A stretch of DNA of 64,000 nucleotides, taken from assembly GCF_018304825.1 (NCBI RefSeq), contig NZ_CP072648.1, forward strand, positions 1,533,501 to 1,597,500. The letters run 5' to 3'. Of this stretch, positions 49,582 to 58,568 are shown in pieces; positions within the stretch are counted from its first letter, which is position 1; every line of letters begins with the position of its first letter. The position numbers and the translations under genes are program-made. The notes beneath the pieces are model-generated. The model was given only the letters and a program-made list of their open reading frames with translations. It was not told where the DNA came from and searched no databases. Origin of the DNA: Chloracidobacterium validum. Its GTDB lineage: Bacteria; Acidobacteriota; Blastocatellia; Chloracidobacteriales; Chloracidobacteriaceae.

Positions 49582-52353
49582 ATGACACCCCATGTCGCAT
49601 CACAAAAAAATGTCTATCGCTTCATTGCCGGTAAAGCCGACGGGCACGGCGCGATGAAAGACCTGCTTGGAGGCAAAGGGGCCGGGCTGGCCGAAATGAC
49701 GGCAGCCGGCCTGCCCGTTCCACCAGGCTTCACCATCACGACTGCGGTTTGCCATCGCTACTATGCGGCGGGCAATCAGTTGCCGGCGGATGTTTGGGAG
49801 GAATCCTGCGCGGCCCTGCGCGAAGTCGAAGCCGCCGTCGGCAAGACATTTGGTGACGCGACTAACCCGTTGCTGGTCTCGGTTCGGTCGGGAGCGAAAT
49901 TCTCGATGCCGGGCATGATGGATACCGTCCTCAACCTTGGTCTGAACCACACGACCGCGCAGGGACTCATCCAACAGACCAACAACGAACGGTTTGCCCG
50001 TGATGCCCACCGCCGCTTCATCCAGATGTTCGGACGCATTGTTCTGGGGGTTCCCGGTGAGCGGTTCGACCACGCGCTCGAAACCTTGAAGGCTGAGCGT
50101 GGCATTCGGCAAGACATCGAACTCACTGCCGCCGACCTGCAACAGCTCGTCGCGCAGTTTGAAGCCATCGTCGAACGGGAAACTGGCAATCCGTTTCCAT
50201 ACGATCCTTACGAGCAACTCCGACTGGCCATCTGCGCGGTTTTCAACTCCTGGTATGGCAAGCGCGCCGTGGACTATCGCCGATTGAACAAGATTCCCGA
50301 CGACCTGGGCACGGCAGTCAATGTCGTCGCCATGGTATTTGGCAACATGGGCGATGACTCGGGCACAGGCGTTGCCTTCACGCGCAACCCTTCAACTGGC
50401 GAGCCGGTGTTGTTCGGTGAATATCTGCCCAATGCCCAGGGCGAAGACGTGGTAGCCGGCATCCGCACACCGCAAAAGCTCGAAGCGCTGCGCGAAACAA
50501 TGCCGGATGTGTACGCGCAGTTTTGTGAAGTCGCCGCGCGCCTTGAACGCCACTACCGCGATGCGCAGGATTTGGAGTTCACCATCGAACGGGGCAAGTT
50601 GTGGATGCTCCAGACGCGCAATGCCAAGCGCACGGGCGCGGCGGCAGTCAAAATTGCCGTTGATTTGGTGCAAGAAGGCATCATCTCGCCAGAAGAGGCG
50701 GTGTTGCGCGTCGAGCCGAATCACCTTGATCAGCTACTCCATCCGATGGTGGACCCCAAAGCCGACATCACGCTGCTGGGCAAAGGACTCCCGGCCAGCC
50801 CCGGAGCGGCCGCTGGCGCGGTCGTGTTTGACCCAGATGTGGCTGAAAAGCGCGCACAGTCCGGCGAGCGCGTCATCCTGGTGCGCGCGGAAACTTCACC
50901 GGAAGACTTTCATGGCATGGTCGCCGCCCAGGGCATTCTGACAGCTCGCGGCGGACTGACCTCCCATGCGGCCGTCGTTGCCCGCGGCATGGGCAAACCC
51001 TGCATTGCGGGTTGTGGCGAACTCATCCTCGATGCCACAGGTATGCGCCTAGGTGGCCAGACCCTGGCCGAAGGCGACTTCATTACCCTTGACGGCACAA
51101 CCGGACGCATTTTGTTAGGCGATGTTCCGCTGGTGTCACCAGAAATCGGCGCTGAATTTGAAACCTTCATGCGCTGGGTGGACGACGCCCGGAAGATGCG
51201 CGTCCGAACCAACGCCGATACCCCGCACGACGCGCGGGTGGCGCGCAGTTTTGGCGCGGAAGGCATCGGACTCTGTCGCACCGAACACATGTTTTTTGAA
51301 GGAGAGCGAATTGATAGTGTCCGCCAGATGATCATGGTTTCGGGAACCTATCAGCGGCTCATCGCGGCTCTTGACAAAGTCGCTGGCGACTTGGAGCGCC
51401 TCAGGGGAGATGCCCAAAAAGTTAGTGCGTTGGAAGCCGAACGCGCGGCGTTGGAAGCCGAACTGGAAACACCCGCGCGGCTTTTCCGAGGGGCGCTTGA
51501 GGCGCTGCTTCCGATGCAACGCGCCGATTTCGTGGGTATCTTTGAAGCCATGGATGGCTTTCCGGTGACGATTCGGCTGCTGGACCCACCCCTTCACGAG
51601 TTTCTGCCCCACACCGATGAAGAGATTGCAGCGCTGGCGGCCAAGCTCAACCTATCGGTTCAAGATGTCCAGTCACGGGTCGCGGCCCTGCGTGAACACA
51701 ACCCGATGCTTGGTCACCGTGGCTGTCGCCTCGGCATTGCTTACCCAGAGATTACTGAAATGCAGGTGCGCGCCATTTTTGAAGCGGCTGTCGAGGTGGC
51801 GCGGCGCGGCATAACCGTTCTGCCGGAAGTCATGATCCCGCTGGTCGGTGATGTCAACGAACTCCGTGCCCAGGAAGCCATCGTGCGGCGAGTGGCCGAC
51901 GAAGTCCAACAGGCGGCCGGCGTGATGATTCCCTACTTGGTTGGAACCATGATCGAACTACCGCGCGCGGCGCTGACGGCCGACAAGATTGCAACCGTCG
52001 CCGAGTTTTTCAGCTTCGGCACCAACGACCTCACCCAAACCACCTTCGGCTTTTCACGCGACGATGCCGGGACGTTTCTCCCGATGTACGTCGAGCGGAA
52101 AATCCTGGCCGACGACCCCTTCCAGGTGCTGGATCGGGAGGGGGTCGGCGAACTCCTGCGCATCGGGACGCAAAAGGGCCGCGCGGCGCGGCCAACGCTC
52201 AAGGTAGGCATTTGCGGCGAACATGGCGGGGAGCCATCTTCGGTAGCATTCTGTCATGAGCTTGGCTTCGACTATGTGAGTTGCTCGCCATACCGCGTGC
52301 CGATTGCGCGTTTGGCAGCGGCACAGGCGGCGCTACGGCAACCTCGCGCATAG
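49582..52353 (+). CDS. ppdK: Pyruvate, phosphate dikinase
   Basis: PPDK interconverts pyruvate + ATP + Pi and PEP + AMP + PPi. The 923 residues cover the ATP-grasp domain (LGGKGAGLAEMTAAGLPVPPGFTI in outline; GTGVAFTRNPSTGE), the swivelling phosphohistidine domain with His462 in GGLTSHAAVVARGMGKPC, and the C-terminal TIM barrel ending in the CGEHGGEPSS active-site loop. GLCRTEHMF and SFGTNDLTQTTFG are also present. GAGG precedes the ATG by ~7 nt. Length is slightly above the bacterial norm of ~880; an insert around 51380-51470 is rich in Glu/Ala. No regulatory protein gene adjoins it. A pair of 17-bp repeats starts at the base after the stop. Confidence 0.97.
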   Translation: MTPHVASQKNVYRFIAGKADGHGAMKDLLGGKGAGLAEMTAAGLPVPPGFTITTAVCHRYYAAGNQLPADVWEESCAALREVEAAVGKTFGDATNPLLVSVRSGAKFSMPGMMDTVLNLGLNHTTAQGLIQQTNNERFARDAHRRFIQMFGRIVLGVPGERFDHALETLKAERGIRQDIELTAADLQQLVAQFEAIVERETGNPFPYDPYEQLRLAICAVFNSWYGKRAVDYRRLNKIPDDLGTAVNVVAMVFGNMGDDSGTGVAFTRNPSTGEPVLFGEYLPNAQGEDVVAGIRTPQKLEALRETMPDVYAQFCEVAARLERHYRDAQDLEFTIERGKLWMLQTRNAKRTGAAAVKIAVDLVQEGIISPEEAVLRVEPNHLDQLLHPMVDPKADITLLGKGLPASPGAAAGAVVFDPDVAEKRAQSGERVILVRAETSPEDFHGMVAAQGILTARGGLTSHAAVVARGMGKPCIAGCGELILDATGMRLGGQTLAEGDFITLDGTTGRILLGDVPLVSPEIGAEFETFMRWVDDARKMRVRTNADTPHDARVARSFGAEGIGLCRTEHMFFEGERIDSVRQMIMVSGTYQRLIAALDKVAGDLERLRGDAQKVSALEAERAALEAELETPARLFRGALEALLPMQRADFVGIFEAMDGFPVTIRLLDPPLHEFLPHTDEEIAALAAKLNLSVQDVQSRVAALREHNPMLGHRGCRLGIAYPEITEMQVRAIFEAAVEVARRGITVLPEVMIPLVGDVNELRAQEAIVRRVADEVQQAAGVMIPYLVGTMIELPRAALTADKIATVAEFFSFGTNDLTQTTFGFSRDDAGTFLPMYVERKILADDPFQVLDREGVGELLRIGTQKGRAARPTLKVGICGEHGGEPSSVAFCHELGFDYVSCSPYRVPIARLAAAQAALRQPRA

Positions 52354-52387
52354 GCTGGTTTTGCCATTCTGCTGGTTTTGCCATTCT
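52354..52387 (+). repeat. Exact 17-bp tandem duplication directly after ppdK
   Basis: Unit gctggttttgccattct occurs at 52354-52370 and 52371-52387 without mismatch. It starts at the base after the ppdK TAG and ends 39 bp before the nuclease gene. It marks the border between ppdK and a lower-GC nuclease/methyltransferase pair. Confidence 0.92.
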
Positions 52388-52426
52388 GATAGATGCGACC
52401 GAACACGTCGGTACAGAAAGATTCCT

Positions 52427-52816
52427 ATGCCGGGTAAAGGAAAAGCTCCCCTGAGTGGCAACCAGCTCAAACAGCAAGTCGTTGCTTTGGCTCAGAAACT
52501 CGGACTAAACGCGCGAACTGAGGTAAAAGCGGCTAGAAGACTCTGGGGGCAGAAGCGCTTGATTGATGTCGTCGTTACCGATGGAAAAACCGGGAAGACA
52601 CTGGGCATCGAATGCAAATTTCAAGCTACTCCGGGAACGGCAGAGGAAAAAGTGCCAGCGACAATTCAAGACATTTCACACTGGCCGATCCCTGGTATCG
52701 TTGTTCTTGCTGGAGAGGGTTTTTCAATGAATATGAAAGGCTACTTGATGTCCACCGGAAAGGCCGTATGGTTTGATGAGTTAGAAGAGTGGCTACGCCT
52801 GTATTTTGGGTTATGA
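52427..52816 (+). CDS. Small PD-(D/E)XK nuclease-superfamily protein, likely restriction partner
   Basis: 129 residues. The nuclease core is clear: [23 protein letters not shown] gives Asp47 and Glu62-Cys-Lys64, the D...ExK metal/catalytic set, with the preceding helix [15 protein letters not shown]. The C-terminal half ([24 protein letters not shown]) completes an alpha/beta core. It stops one base before the start of a Dam-type methyltransferase, so the pair looks like a compact type II restriction-modification unit; cognate function is inference. Codon use is less GC-rich than in neighbours, suggesting acquisition. Confidence 0.82.
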   Translation: MPGKGKAPLSGNQLKQQVVALAQKLGLNARTEVKAARRLWGQKRLIDVVVTDGKTGKTLGIECKFQATPGTAEEKVPATIQDISHWPIPGIVVLAGEGFSMNMKGYLMSTGKAVWFDELEEWLRLYFGL

Positions 52817-52817
52817 C

Positions 52818-53720
52818 ATGGGCAACCTGACTGTTCCACGGCCATTTCTCAAGTGGGCCGGCGGCAAGGCACGCCTGGCCGCGGCTTTGCTGGAGCGCCG
52901 ACCGACGGTGATGAGAACCTACCATGAGCCGTTCGTTGGCAGCGGAGCCCTCTTTTTTCGCCTCTATCGTGAAGGTCGTCTTCGGCATGCCAGCCTGTCG
53001 GATGTCAATCCTGAGCTGATTGATACTTACTTGGCCATCCGCGATGAGGTCACCGAGGTCATGCGACTTCTGTCTGAATTTCAGCACCACCGGGAATACT
53101 ACTACGAAGTGCGCGCCAGAGACCCCTGGAGGCTGAGCCGACCAGAACGGGCCGCGCGCATGATTTACCTCAATAAAACCGGCTATAACGGCTTATACCG
53201 GGTCAATCAACGTGGAAAATTCAATGTTCCATTTGGGCGCTATGACTCGCCAACGTACTTTGACAAGGAGAACCTGTTGGCCGTTTCGGTTGCTCTCCAA
53301 AATGTTGACCTTATTTGCACTTCTTTTGAGACAGTTATTGGTCGGGTCAAACCAGGCGATTGGGTCTATTTCGATCCGCCTTATGTGCCAGTTTCACAAA
53401 CATCCAACTTCACTGCCTATCATGCCGATGGCTTTGATTTAGCCAGTCAGAAAAAACTGCGTGATGTTTGTGTTGAACTGAGTCTAAACGACATCTATGT
53501 CATGATTTCCAACTCAGACACAGACGTTGTCCGCGCACTTTATGATACGCCAGATTTCGTGATTGATGAGATTCAAGCCGGCCGAGCGATTAACTGCAAC
53601 CGTGGTAAGCGCGGCAAGATCACGGAACTGGTCATCACCAACTACCGAACCGACGGAACGAAGCAGTTGCGTCTCTTCGAGCGGCAACCGGAGCGGATGG
53701 CATTCCATGAGCCGGCCTGA
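52818..53720 (+). CDS. Dam/DpnM-type N6-adenine DNA methyltransferase
   Basis: 300 residues, class alpha adenine methyltransferase. Motif X FLKWAGGK (10-17), motif [20 protein letters not shown], the family segment [16 protein letters not shown], and motif IV DPPY at 186-189 bind AdoMet and the flipped adenine. Relatives methylate GATC and related sites; the actual site cannot be deduced. The ATG at 52818 follows the nuclease stop by one base; a TTG at 52806 would overlap it. With the nuclease it shares a lower GC content than the chromosome around it. Confidence 0.9.
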   Translation: MGNLTVPRPFLKWAGGKARLAAALLERRPTVMRTYHEPFVGSGALFFRLYREGRLRHASLSDVNPELIDTYLAIRDEVTEVMRLLSEFQHHREYYYEVRARDPWRLSRPERAARMIYLNKTGYNGLYRVNQRGKFNVPFGRYDSPTYFDKENLLAVSVALQNVDLICTSFETVIGRVKPGDWVYFDPPYVPVSQTSNFTAYHADGFDLASQKKLRDVCVELSLNDIYVMISNSDTDVVRALYDTPDFVIDEIQAGRAINCNRGKRGKITELVITNYRTDGTKQLRLFERQPERMAFHEPA

Positions 53721-53772
53721 AAGCATCCACATCGCGGCCCGGATGTTTGGTTTGCCTTACACCAGTTTGCGC

Positions 53773-53788
53773 TAGGTTGAGCAACCTA
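53773..53788. promoter_or_regulatory. Near-perfect dyad taggttg-ag-caaccta before the UvrD-type gene
   Basis: Two 7-bp arms are separated by 2 bp, in the 95-bp gap between the methyltransferase and the helicase gene. The gap is too small for a hairpin loop and there is no T-run, so an operator for a dimeric regulator is more plausible than a terminator. No consensus I know matches. Function is inference. Confidence 0.35.
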
Positions 53789-53815
53789 AGCTACTCGTTA
53801 CCAACCCACGACTCG

Positions 53816-56800
53816 ATGACGGCCACCATGGATACCCAACTTAGCCCAGAACAGCGCTGCGCCGTCGAAGCGCCCCTTCAGTCCTGCCTGGTTCTGGCCG
53901 GCCCCGGCACGGGAAAAACCCGGACGCTTGCCCACCGCGCCGTCTATGCCGTCAGCGCGCTGAACGTCCCGCCGGCGGCGATCCTGGCCGTCACCTACAC
54001 GAACAAGGCGACCGAAGAAATGCGTGACCGGTTGCGCCGGTTCCTGCCTGATACGGCCGGACACCTCACCGTTGGCACCTTTCACGGCTTTTGCATCCAA
54101 CTGCTGCGCCAGTACCCGGACAAGGTCGGGCTTCCCAAGCATTTTGGCGTGGCTGATGAAAAGACCCAGGTGGAGGCCCTGCTGCGGCTCAAACCCGGGA
54201 TACAACCTTCCAATGCGCGCACCATCCTGGGTCACTTTTCCCAATGTCGCGTTGGCGACCGACGCCGACCGACATTTGCGCGGGAGCAGTACGCGGCCCT
54301 GCGCCAGGACAATCCGCTCTTTGCCGAGTATGAGGATTATCTGCGCCGGAACGCCCTCATTGACTTTGACGACATTCTGTTGCTGACGGAACGGCTGCTC
54401 GATGACGCGGACGTGTTGGCGGTCGTCCGCCAGCGACTCCAGATGATCCTGGTGGATGAATTCCAGGACACCGACCGGGCGCAATACGCCATTCTCAAGC
54501 GGCTGGCGCTTGACCTTGACCCACCGACGAAGGCTCGCCACAACGTCATTCCGGTCTTTGCGGTTGCGGATGACGACCAATCCATTTTTGCCTGGCGCGG
54601 CGCGCATCCCGAAAACATTCACCAGTTCTTCACCGAGTTTCTCGGCGGCCAGGACGCGGCGGTATTCCGGCTTGAAACCAACTACCGCTGTTCCGGCAAC
54701 ATCGTCGCGGCCGCAAACCGGCTCATGCGGCAGTCGCCGCGGCTGTTTGACAAAACACCCCGCGCCCACCATCCCCCAGGCGAAGCGGTGCGATTGTGCA
54801 GCTACGTCAATGCGGCAGAGGAAATTCGCGGCATTGCGGCCGAGATTCGCCACGCGCACTACCTCGGTGTTCCCTTTTCGGAGATGGCCGTCCTTTATCG
54901 CTATCACAAAACCGGCGAAGCCCTGGAAGCAGCACTGCTGCCGATGGGCATTCCGTGCCAAGTTGTCCGAAGGGTTAGCGTGTATGAAGCGCCGGAAGTC
55001 AAGCGCTTTCTCTTGTTGATGCGGGCAACGCTCAATCCTGACGACGACCTGGCCGTGGCCGAACTGATCGGCGTCCTGACCGATGACGCGACTCGCCGCA
55101 CCTTTGAACAGCGCTGTCAACCGCTGAAGACCGCGAAGCAACCCCTCCGGCATGCGCTCTGGGTCGCGCTCGGCGACGAGGACGCCGGACTGCGCCGGGC
55201 AGCCGGGCGCGTCGTGAGCCTGTTGAGCCTGGGGAAAACCTACCTTGACAGCGCCCCCTGTCTCTCGGCGTGGATTGCCGCGGTAGGCGCGTTTTTTGAG
55301 CCTGACGCGGCGCAACCACCGGCGCTGACGCCACCAGCCGATGACCTCCACAAGGGCGTCAACTGGTTGGCGCGGCTCTCGGAAGTCGGCGGCGCGCTGG
55401 TGGTTGCCGCGTCCGCCCCGCTCCATGAGAAGACCGCGACCTACCTGCTGACCTACACCCTCGCCGGGCAAGCGGGCTTTCAAATTCTGCCCCGGAGCGC
55501 GCTTGGCGATGCGCTCCCAAAAGAGAAAACGGTTTTGTTGGCTTTGGATGCGACCGCGATGCAGGCCGCCCTAGCGCGCTGGAAGTTTACCGCGGTCATT
55601 ACCTTGGGCAACCAGCTCGGTCCTCTCGCCCAACCGGCGCGCGCGCACCTGCGAATCGCGACCGACACGCTGCCGGTCAGTGAGCGGGGTGGGCAACCAA
55701 GCGGCTTCGTTGTCCTCTGGAAGCTAGCGCGCGCCTACCTTGCCCACACCCTGCGTCCGTTGTTTCGGGATTACACCGTCGTCGATTTGGAAACAACCGA
55801 CAAAGACCCCAAACGCTGCGACATCGTCGAACTGGCAGCGGTGCGCGTCCGGGACGGCAACCTCACGGATGCGTCTTACAGCACGCTGGTCCATCCAACC
55901 CTGGAGCCGATTTCGCCAGGCGCGCAAGCGACACACCACATTACGCCGGAGGATGTGGCCGGCGCGCCAACCTTCGCCGAGGTGGCCGCCGACTTCCGCA
56001 ACCTGATCGGAAATGACCTACTGGTGGCGCACAATGGGCTGGCGTTTGATTTCCCGATCCTCAAACGCCGCTTGCGGGAGGTAGGGCATACCCTCGACAA
56101 TCCACTGTTCGACACGCTGTTGTTCGCGCGTCAGCTTTACGCCGGCCACCCAACCGTCAAGCGTTTTCGCCTGGAAGACCTCGCCGCCCTGCACGGCATT
56201 GACACCGGAACCGCACACCGCGCCCTAGATGATGTCAAAACGCTGGCCGGTGTGTTTGAACGCCTGCAAGCGGATTACAACGAGCGCCGGAGCGCAACCC
56301 TTGGCACGGACACACTGGGCATCCTGGCGCTGGCCATGCTGCTGGAAATGGACGAAGCCCAGGCTGAAGCGTCGGACCTGTTTCAGTCCGGCGCGGCAAT
56401 GTGGAAGACCTCCGGCGGAGGAGACCTCATGCGGTGGCTGGCGGATGATCCGGCAGGAAGCCACGCCTTAGCGGTGTGGCGACGCCGGGTCGGCGCGGCA
56501 GCCGGCACCCCCCTGAGCCGTCCGGCCATGACGCTGGCCGCGCTTGCCAAACGCTACGACGACCTGCCAGTTCGGGAGGGCATGACCGGACTCCTGGACT
56601 TCACGCGCCTGTTCACGGCGGCCGATACTTGGCGCGACTGTGACGCTGTCACCCTGATGACCATCCATGCCGCCAAGGGCCTGGAGTTTGCTTACGTGTG
56701 GTTGCCGGCGCTTGAAGAGCCACAACGACCAAATGAGTTCAACGGCGCGCCTTCCAAACCCAGCTCCGACAAGGAAGCCAAGCAACTTGAAGAAGAACGG

Positions 56801-56995
56801 CGGTTGCTCTACGTGGCCGTGACGCGCGCCGAGCGCCAACTTTCGCTCTCCTGGGCGGCCCAGCGCAGTGCGCCAGACACCGGCAGCCTCCCCCAACCCA
56901 CCCAACGCCTGCGCTTCCTGGCTGAACTTGACTGTCAGGAAACGCGGTTTCCGCCCGGCGAAGATGGCTTCGTGCCACGCCCCGATCTGACCTAA
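53816..56995 (+). CDS. UvrD/Rep-type helicase with inserted DEDDh 3'-5' exonuclease domain
   Basis: 1059 residues. SF1A helicase motifs: LSPEQRCAVEAP (Q motif), AGPGTGKTRTL (Walker A), VTYTNKATEEM, VDEFQDTD (Walker B), FAVADDDQSIFAWRG, ETNYRCSGNIV. An exonuclease domain then interrupts the helicase at about 650-825: VVDLETTDKD (Asp657, Glu659), VAHNGLAFDFPIL and HRALDDVKT give the DEDDh set. Helicase motifs V and VI return afterwards (LMTIHAAKGLEFAYVWLPA, LLYVAVTRAERQLSL). Predicted role: unwinding and trimming 3' ends in repair or replication restart. ATG 53816 is chosen; ATG 53828 (MDTQLSPEQ) is equally possible, and no SD is obvious. Confidence 0.92.
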   Translation: MTATMDTQLSPEQRCAVEAPLQSCLVLAGPGTGKTRTLAHRAVYAVSALNVPPAAILAVTYTNKATEEMRDRLRRFLPDTAGHLTVGTFHGFCIQLLRQYPDKVGLPKHFGVADEKTQVEALLRLKPGIQPSNARTILGHFSQCRVGDRRRPTFAREQYAALRQDNPLFAEYEDYLRRNALIDFDDILLLTERLLDDADVLAVVRQRLQMILVDEFQDTDRAQYAILKRLALDLDPPTKARHNVIPVFAVADDDQSIFAWRGAHPENIHQFFTEFLGGQDAAVFRLETNYRCSGNIVAAANRLMRQSPRLFDKTPRAHHPPGEAVRLCSYVNAAEEIRGIAAEIRHAHYLGVPFSEMAVLYRYHKTGEALEAALLPMGIPCQVVRRVSVYEAPEVKRFLLLMRATLNPDDDLAVAELIGVLTDDATRRTFEQRCQPLKTAKQPLRHALWVALGDEDAGLRRAAGRVVSLLSLGKTYLDSAPCLSAWIAAVGAFFEPDAAQPPALTPPADDLHKGVNWLARLSEVGGALVVAASAPLHEKTATYLLTYTLAGQAGFQILPRSALGDALPKEKTVLLALDATAMQAALARWKFTAVITLGNQLGPLAQPARAHLRIATDTLPVSERGGQPSGFVVLWKLARAYLAHTLRPLFRDYTVVDLETTDKDPKRCDIVELAAVRVRDGNLTDASYSTLVHPTLEPISPGAQATHHITPEDVAGAPTFAEVAADFRNLIGNDLLVAHNGLAFDFPILKRRLREVGHTLDNPLFDTLLFARQLYAGHPTVKRFRLEDLAALHGIDTGTAHRALDDVKTLAGVFERLQADYNERRSATLGTDTLGILALAMLLEMDEAQAEASDLFQSGAAMWKTSGGGDLMRWLADDPAGSHALAVWRRRVGAAAGTPLSRPAMTLAALAKRYDDLPVREGMTGLLDFTRLFTAADTWRDCDAVTLMTIHAAKGLEFAYVWLPALEEPQRPNEFNGAPSKPSSDKEAKQLEEERRLLYVAVTRAERQLSLSWAAQRSAPDTGSLPQPTQRLRFLAELDCQETRFPPGEDGFVPRPDLT

Positions 56996-57048
56996 CATAC
57001 CTTATCGGAACTATCCTGCTCGGCAACGCCCTATGCACCGGTGCGCCC

Positions 57049-58287
57049 ATGCCCCACGCTGAAATCATCGCCATTGGCTCGGAACTCCTGACCCCGTTCC
57101 GGAGTGATACCAACTCGTTATGGCTGACCGCCGAACTCAATGCACTTGGCATTGCGGTTCGCCGCAAAACGGTTGTTGGCGACGACGAACCCTTCCTGGA
57201 GGAAACGCTTCGGGACGCGCTGCGTAACTCGCCAATCGTGATCACGACCGGCGGACTCGGGCCAACCGAGGACGACATCACCCGCAAGGTCGTCGCCCGC
57301 GTCATGCAACGCCCGTTGGTGCTGCAACCTGATATTCTCGACCGCATTCGACATCAGTTTGAAATCCGTGGCCTGCCCATGTCGCCGAACAACGAGCGCC
57401 AGGCCCTGGTGCCACGCGATGCGACGCCCTTGAGCAACGACTATGGGACGGCGCCGGGTCTCATCCTGCGGGAAGGCGACCGGCAGTTGATCGTCCTGCC
57501 CGGCCCGCCCCGTGAGATGCGGCCGATGTTTACACAGCAGGTCCGTCTTCACCTGGAGCCACTGGCCGGTCATGTCCGCTTGCGCACCCGTACGCTGCGG
57601 GTGGCCGGCATGGGCGAATCACAGGTGGATAGCCTGATTGCGCCGATTTACACCCGCTACACCAACCCGACGACGACCATTCTGTTCAACAACACCGAGG
57701 TCGAACTGCACTTCACAGCCAAAGCGCCCTCCGATGATGAAGCCGACACCCTGCTGGATGAGCTGGTCGGACAAGTTGAGGACGTGCTGGGTGCAAATGT
57801 GTTTTCCCACCGTGGGGAAACACTGGAGCAAATTGTTGGACTGCGGCTGACGGTCAAAGGCTACACCATCGCCACGGCCGAAAGCTGCACCGGCGGACTC
57901 GTCGCCAAACGCCTCACCGATGTGCCGGGCAGCTCGCAGTACTTTCTTGAAGGCGTGGTGGCGTACTCCAATGCCGCTAAAACCCGCCTTCTGGATGTTC
58001 CGGCAGAACTGATCAGCGAGCACGGCGCGGTGAGCGCCGAAGTCGCGGAAGCCATGGCCGCTGGTGTGAAAGCGCGCGCCGGCACGACCATTGGCGTTGG
58101 CATCACCGGTATTGCCGGTCCCGACGGCGGAACCGACGAAAAGCCGGTCGGACTGGTCTATGTCGGCATCGCCGGTGACTTCGTCGTCACGCACCGGAAG
58201 TTCATTCTACCGGGCGACCGCGACCGCATTCGTCACCTCGCTTCGCAGGTCGCACTCGATTTGGTCCGGCGCACCTTTCTGCTCTAG
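57049..58287 (+). CDS. cinA: CinA-family protein (competence/damage-inducible; NMN amidohydrolase type)
   Basis: 412 residues with both CinA modules. The N-terminal molybdopterin-binding-like domain: AEIIAIGSELLTPFRSDTNS, ITTGGLGPTEDDITRKVVA, VLPGPPREMRPMF. The C-terminal CinA domain: GYTIATAESCTGGLVAKRLTDVPGSS and GVGITGIAGPDGGTDEKPVGLVY, which in characterised members deamidates nicotinamide mononucleotide for NAD recycling. Length is standard. Its TAG stop lies in a ctag palindrome that also provides the stop of convergent purS. Confidence 0.95.
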   Translation: MPHAEIIAIGSELLTPFRSDTNSLWLTAELNALGIAVRRKTVVGDDEPFLEETLRDALRNSPIVITTGGLGPTEDDITRKVVARVMQRPLVLQPDILDRIRHQFEIRGLPMSPNNERQALVPRDATPLSNDYGTAPGLILREGDRQLIVLPGPPREMRPMFTQQVRLHLEPLAGHVRLRTRTLRVAGMGESQVDSLIAPIYTRYTNPTTTILFNNTEVELHFTAKAPSDDEADTLLDELVGQVEDVLGANVFSHRGETLEQIVGLRLTVKGYTIATAESCTGGLVAKRLTDVPGSSQYFLEGVVAYSNAAKTRLLDVPAELISEHGAVSAEVAEAMAAGVKARAGTTIGVGITGIAGPDGGTDEKPVGLVYVGIAGDFVVTHRKFILPGDRDRIRHLASQVALDLVRRTFLL

Positions 58288-58532
58288 GCACTCAGGAATT
58301 CGATGCGGTAGTCCTCGATCACCGGATTAGACAGCACCTCACGCGCAAAGCGCTCCAACTCGGCACGCGCCGCGGCCGGATCATCGCCGTCGGACAGTTC
58401 TACCTCAAAGAACTTCCCCTGGCGCACCTCCGCAATGCGAGTGAAGCCAATAGCCTCACTCGCCTGCTGAATGGTTTGGCCCTGTGGGTCCAAAACCCCT
58501 GGCTTGAGCGTCACATGCACGGTCGCTTTCAT
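58284..58532 (-). CDS. purS: Phosphoribosylformylglycinamidine synthase subunit PurS
   Basis: PurS is the small subunit that joins PurL and PurQ to make FGAM in purine synthesis. 82 residues: VHVTLKPGVLDPQGQTIQQASEAIGF with the G-V-L-D-P-Q-G hallmark, VRQGKFFEVEL and NPVIEDYRIEFL. purQ and purL are not in the window. The start codon lies in a 17-bp tandem duplication, so a second ATG 17 bp upstream opens a 6-codon frame whose TGA overlaps the purS ATG (ATGA). No SD precedes the purS ATG. Last gene of the ispE-to-purS run. Confidence 0.93.
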   Translation of the reverse strand: MKATVHVTLKPGVLDPQGQTIQQASEAIGFTRIAEVRQGKFFEVELSDGDDPAAARAELERFAREVLSNPVIEDYRIEFLSA

Positions 58533-58561
58533 GGGCTTGGCTGGTTCATGGGCTTGGCTGG
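58528..58561 (-). repeat. Exact 17-bp tandem duplication carrying the purS start codon
   Basis: On the minus strand the unit ccagccaagcccatgaa occurs twice (58561-58545 and 58544-58528). The second copy contains the purS ATG, the first an identical ATG in another frame. The first opens the frame MNQPSP-stop, whose TGA shares two bases with the purS ATG. The arrangement could couple purS translation to a mini-ORF. It lies in the 36-bp gap after rplI. Confidence 0.92.
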
Positions 58562-58568
58562 CTTGGCG

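Noticed and set aside
58284-58287. Shared ctag of cinA and purS as a regulatory element
   Set aside because: ctag simply offers TAG on both strands; a 4-bp convergent stop overlap needs no further explanation.
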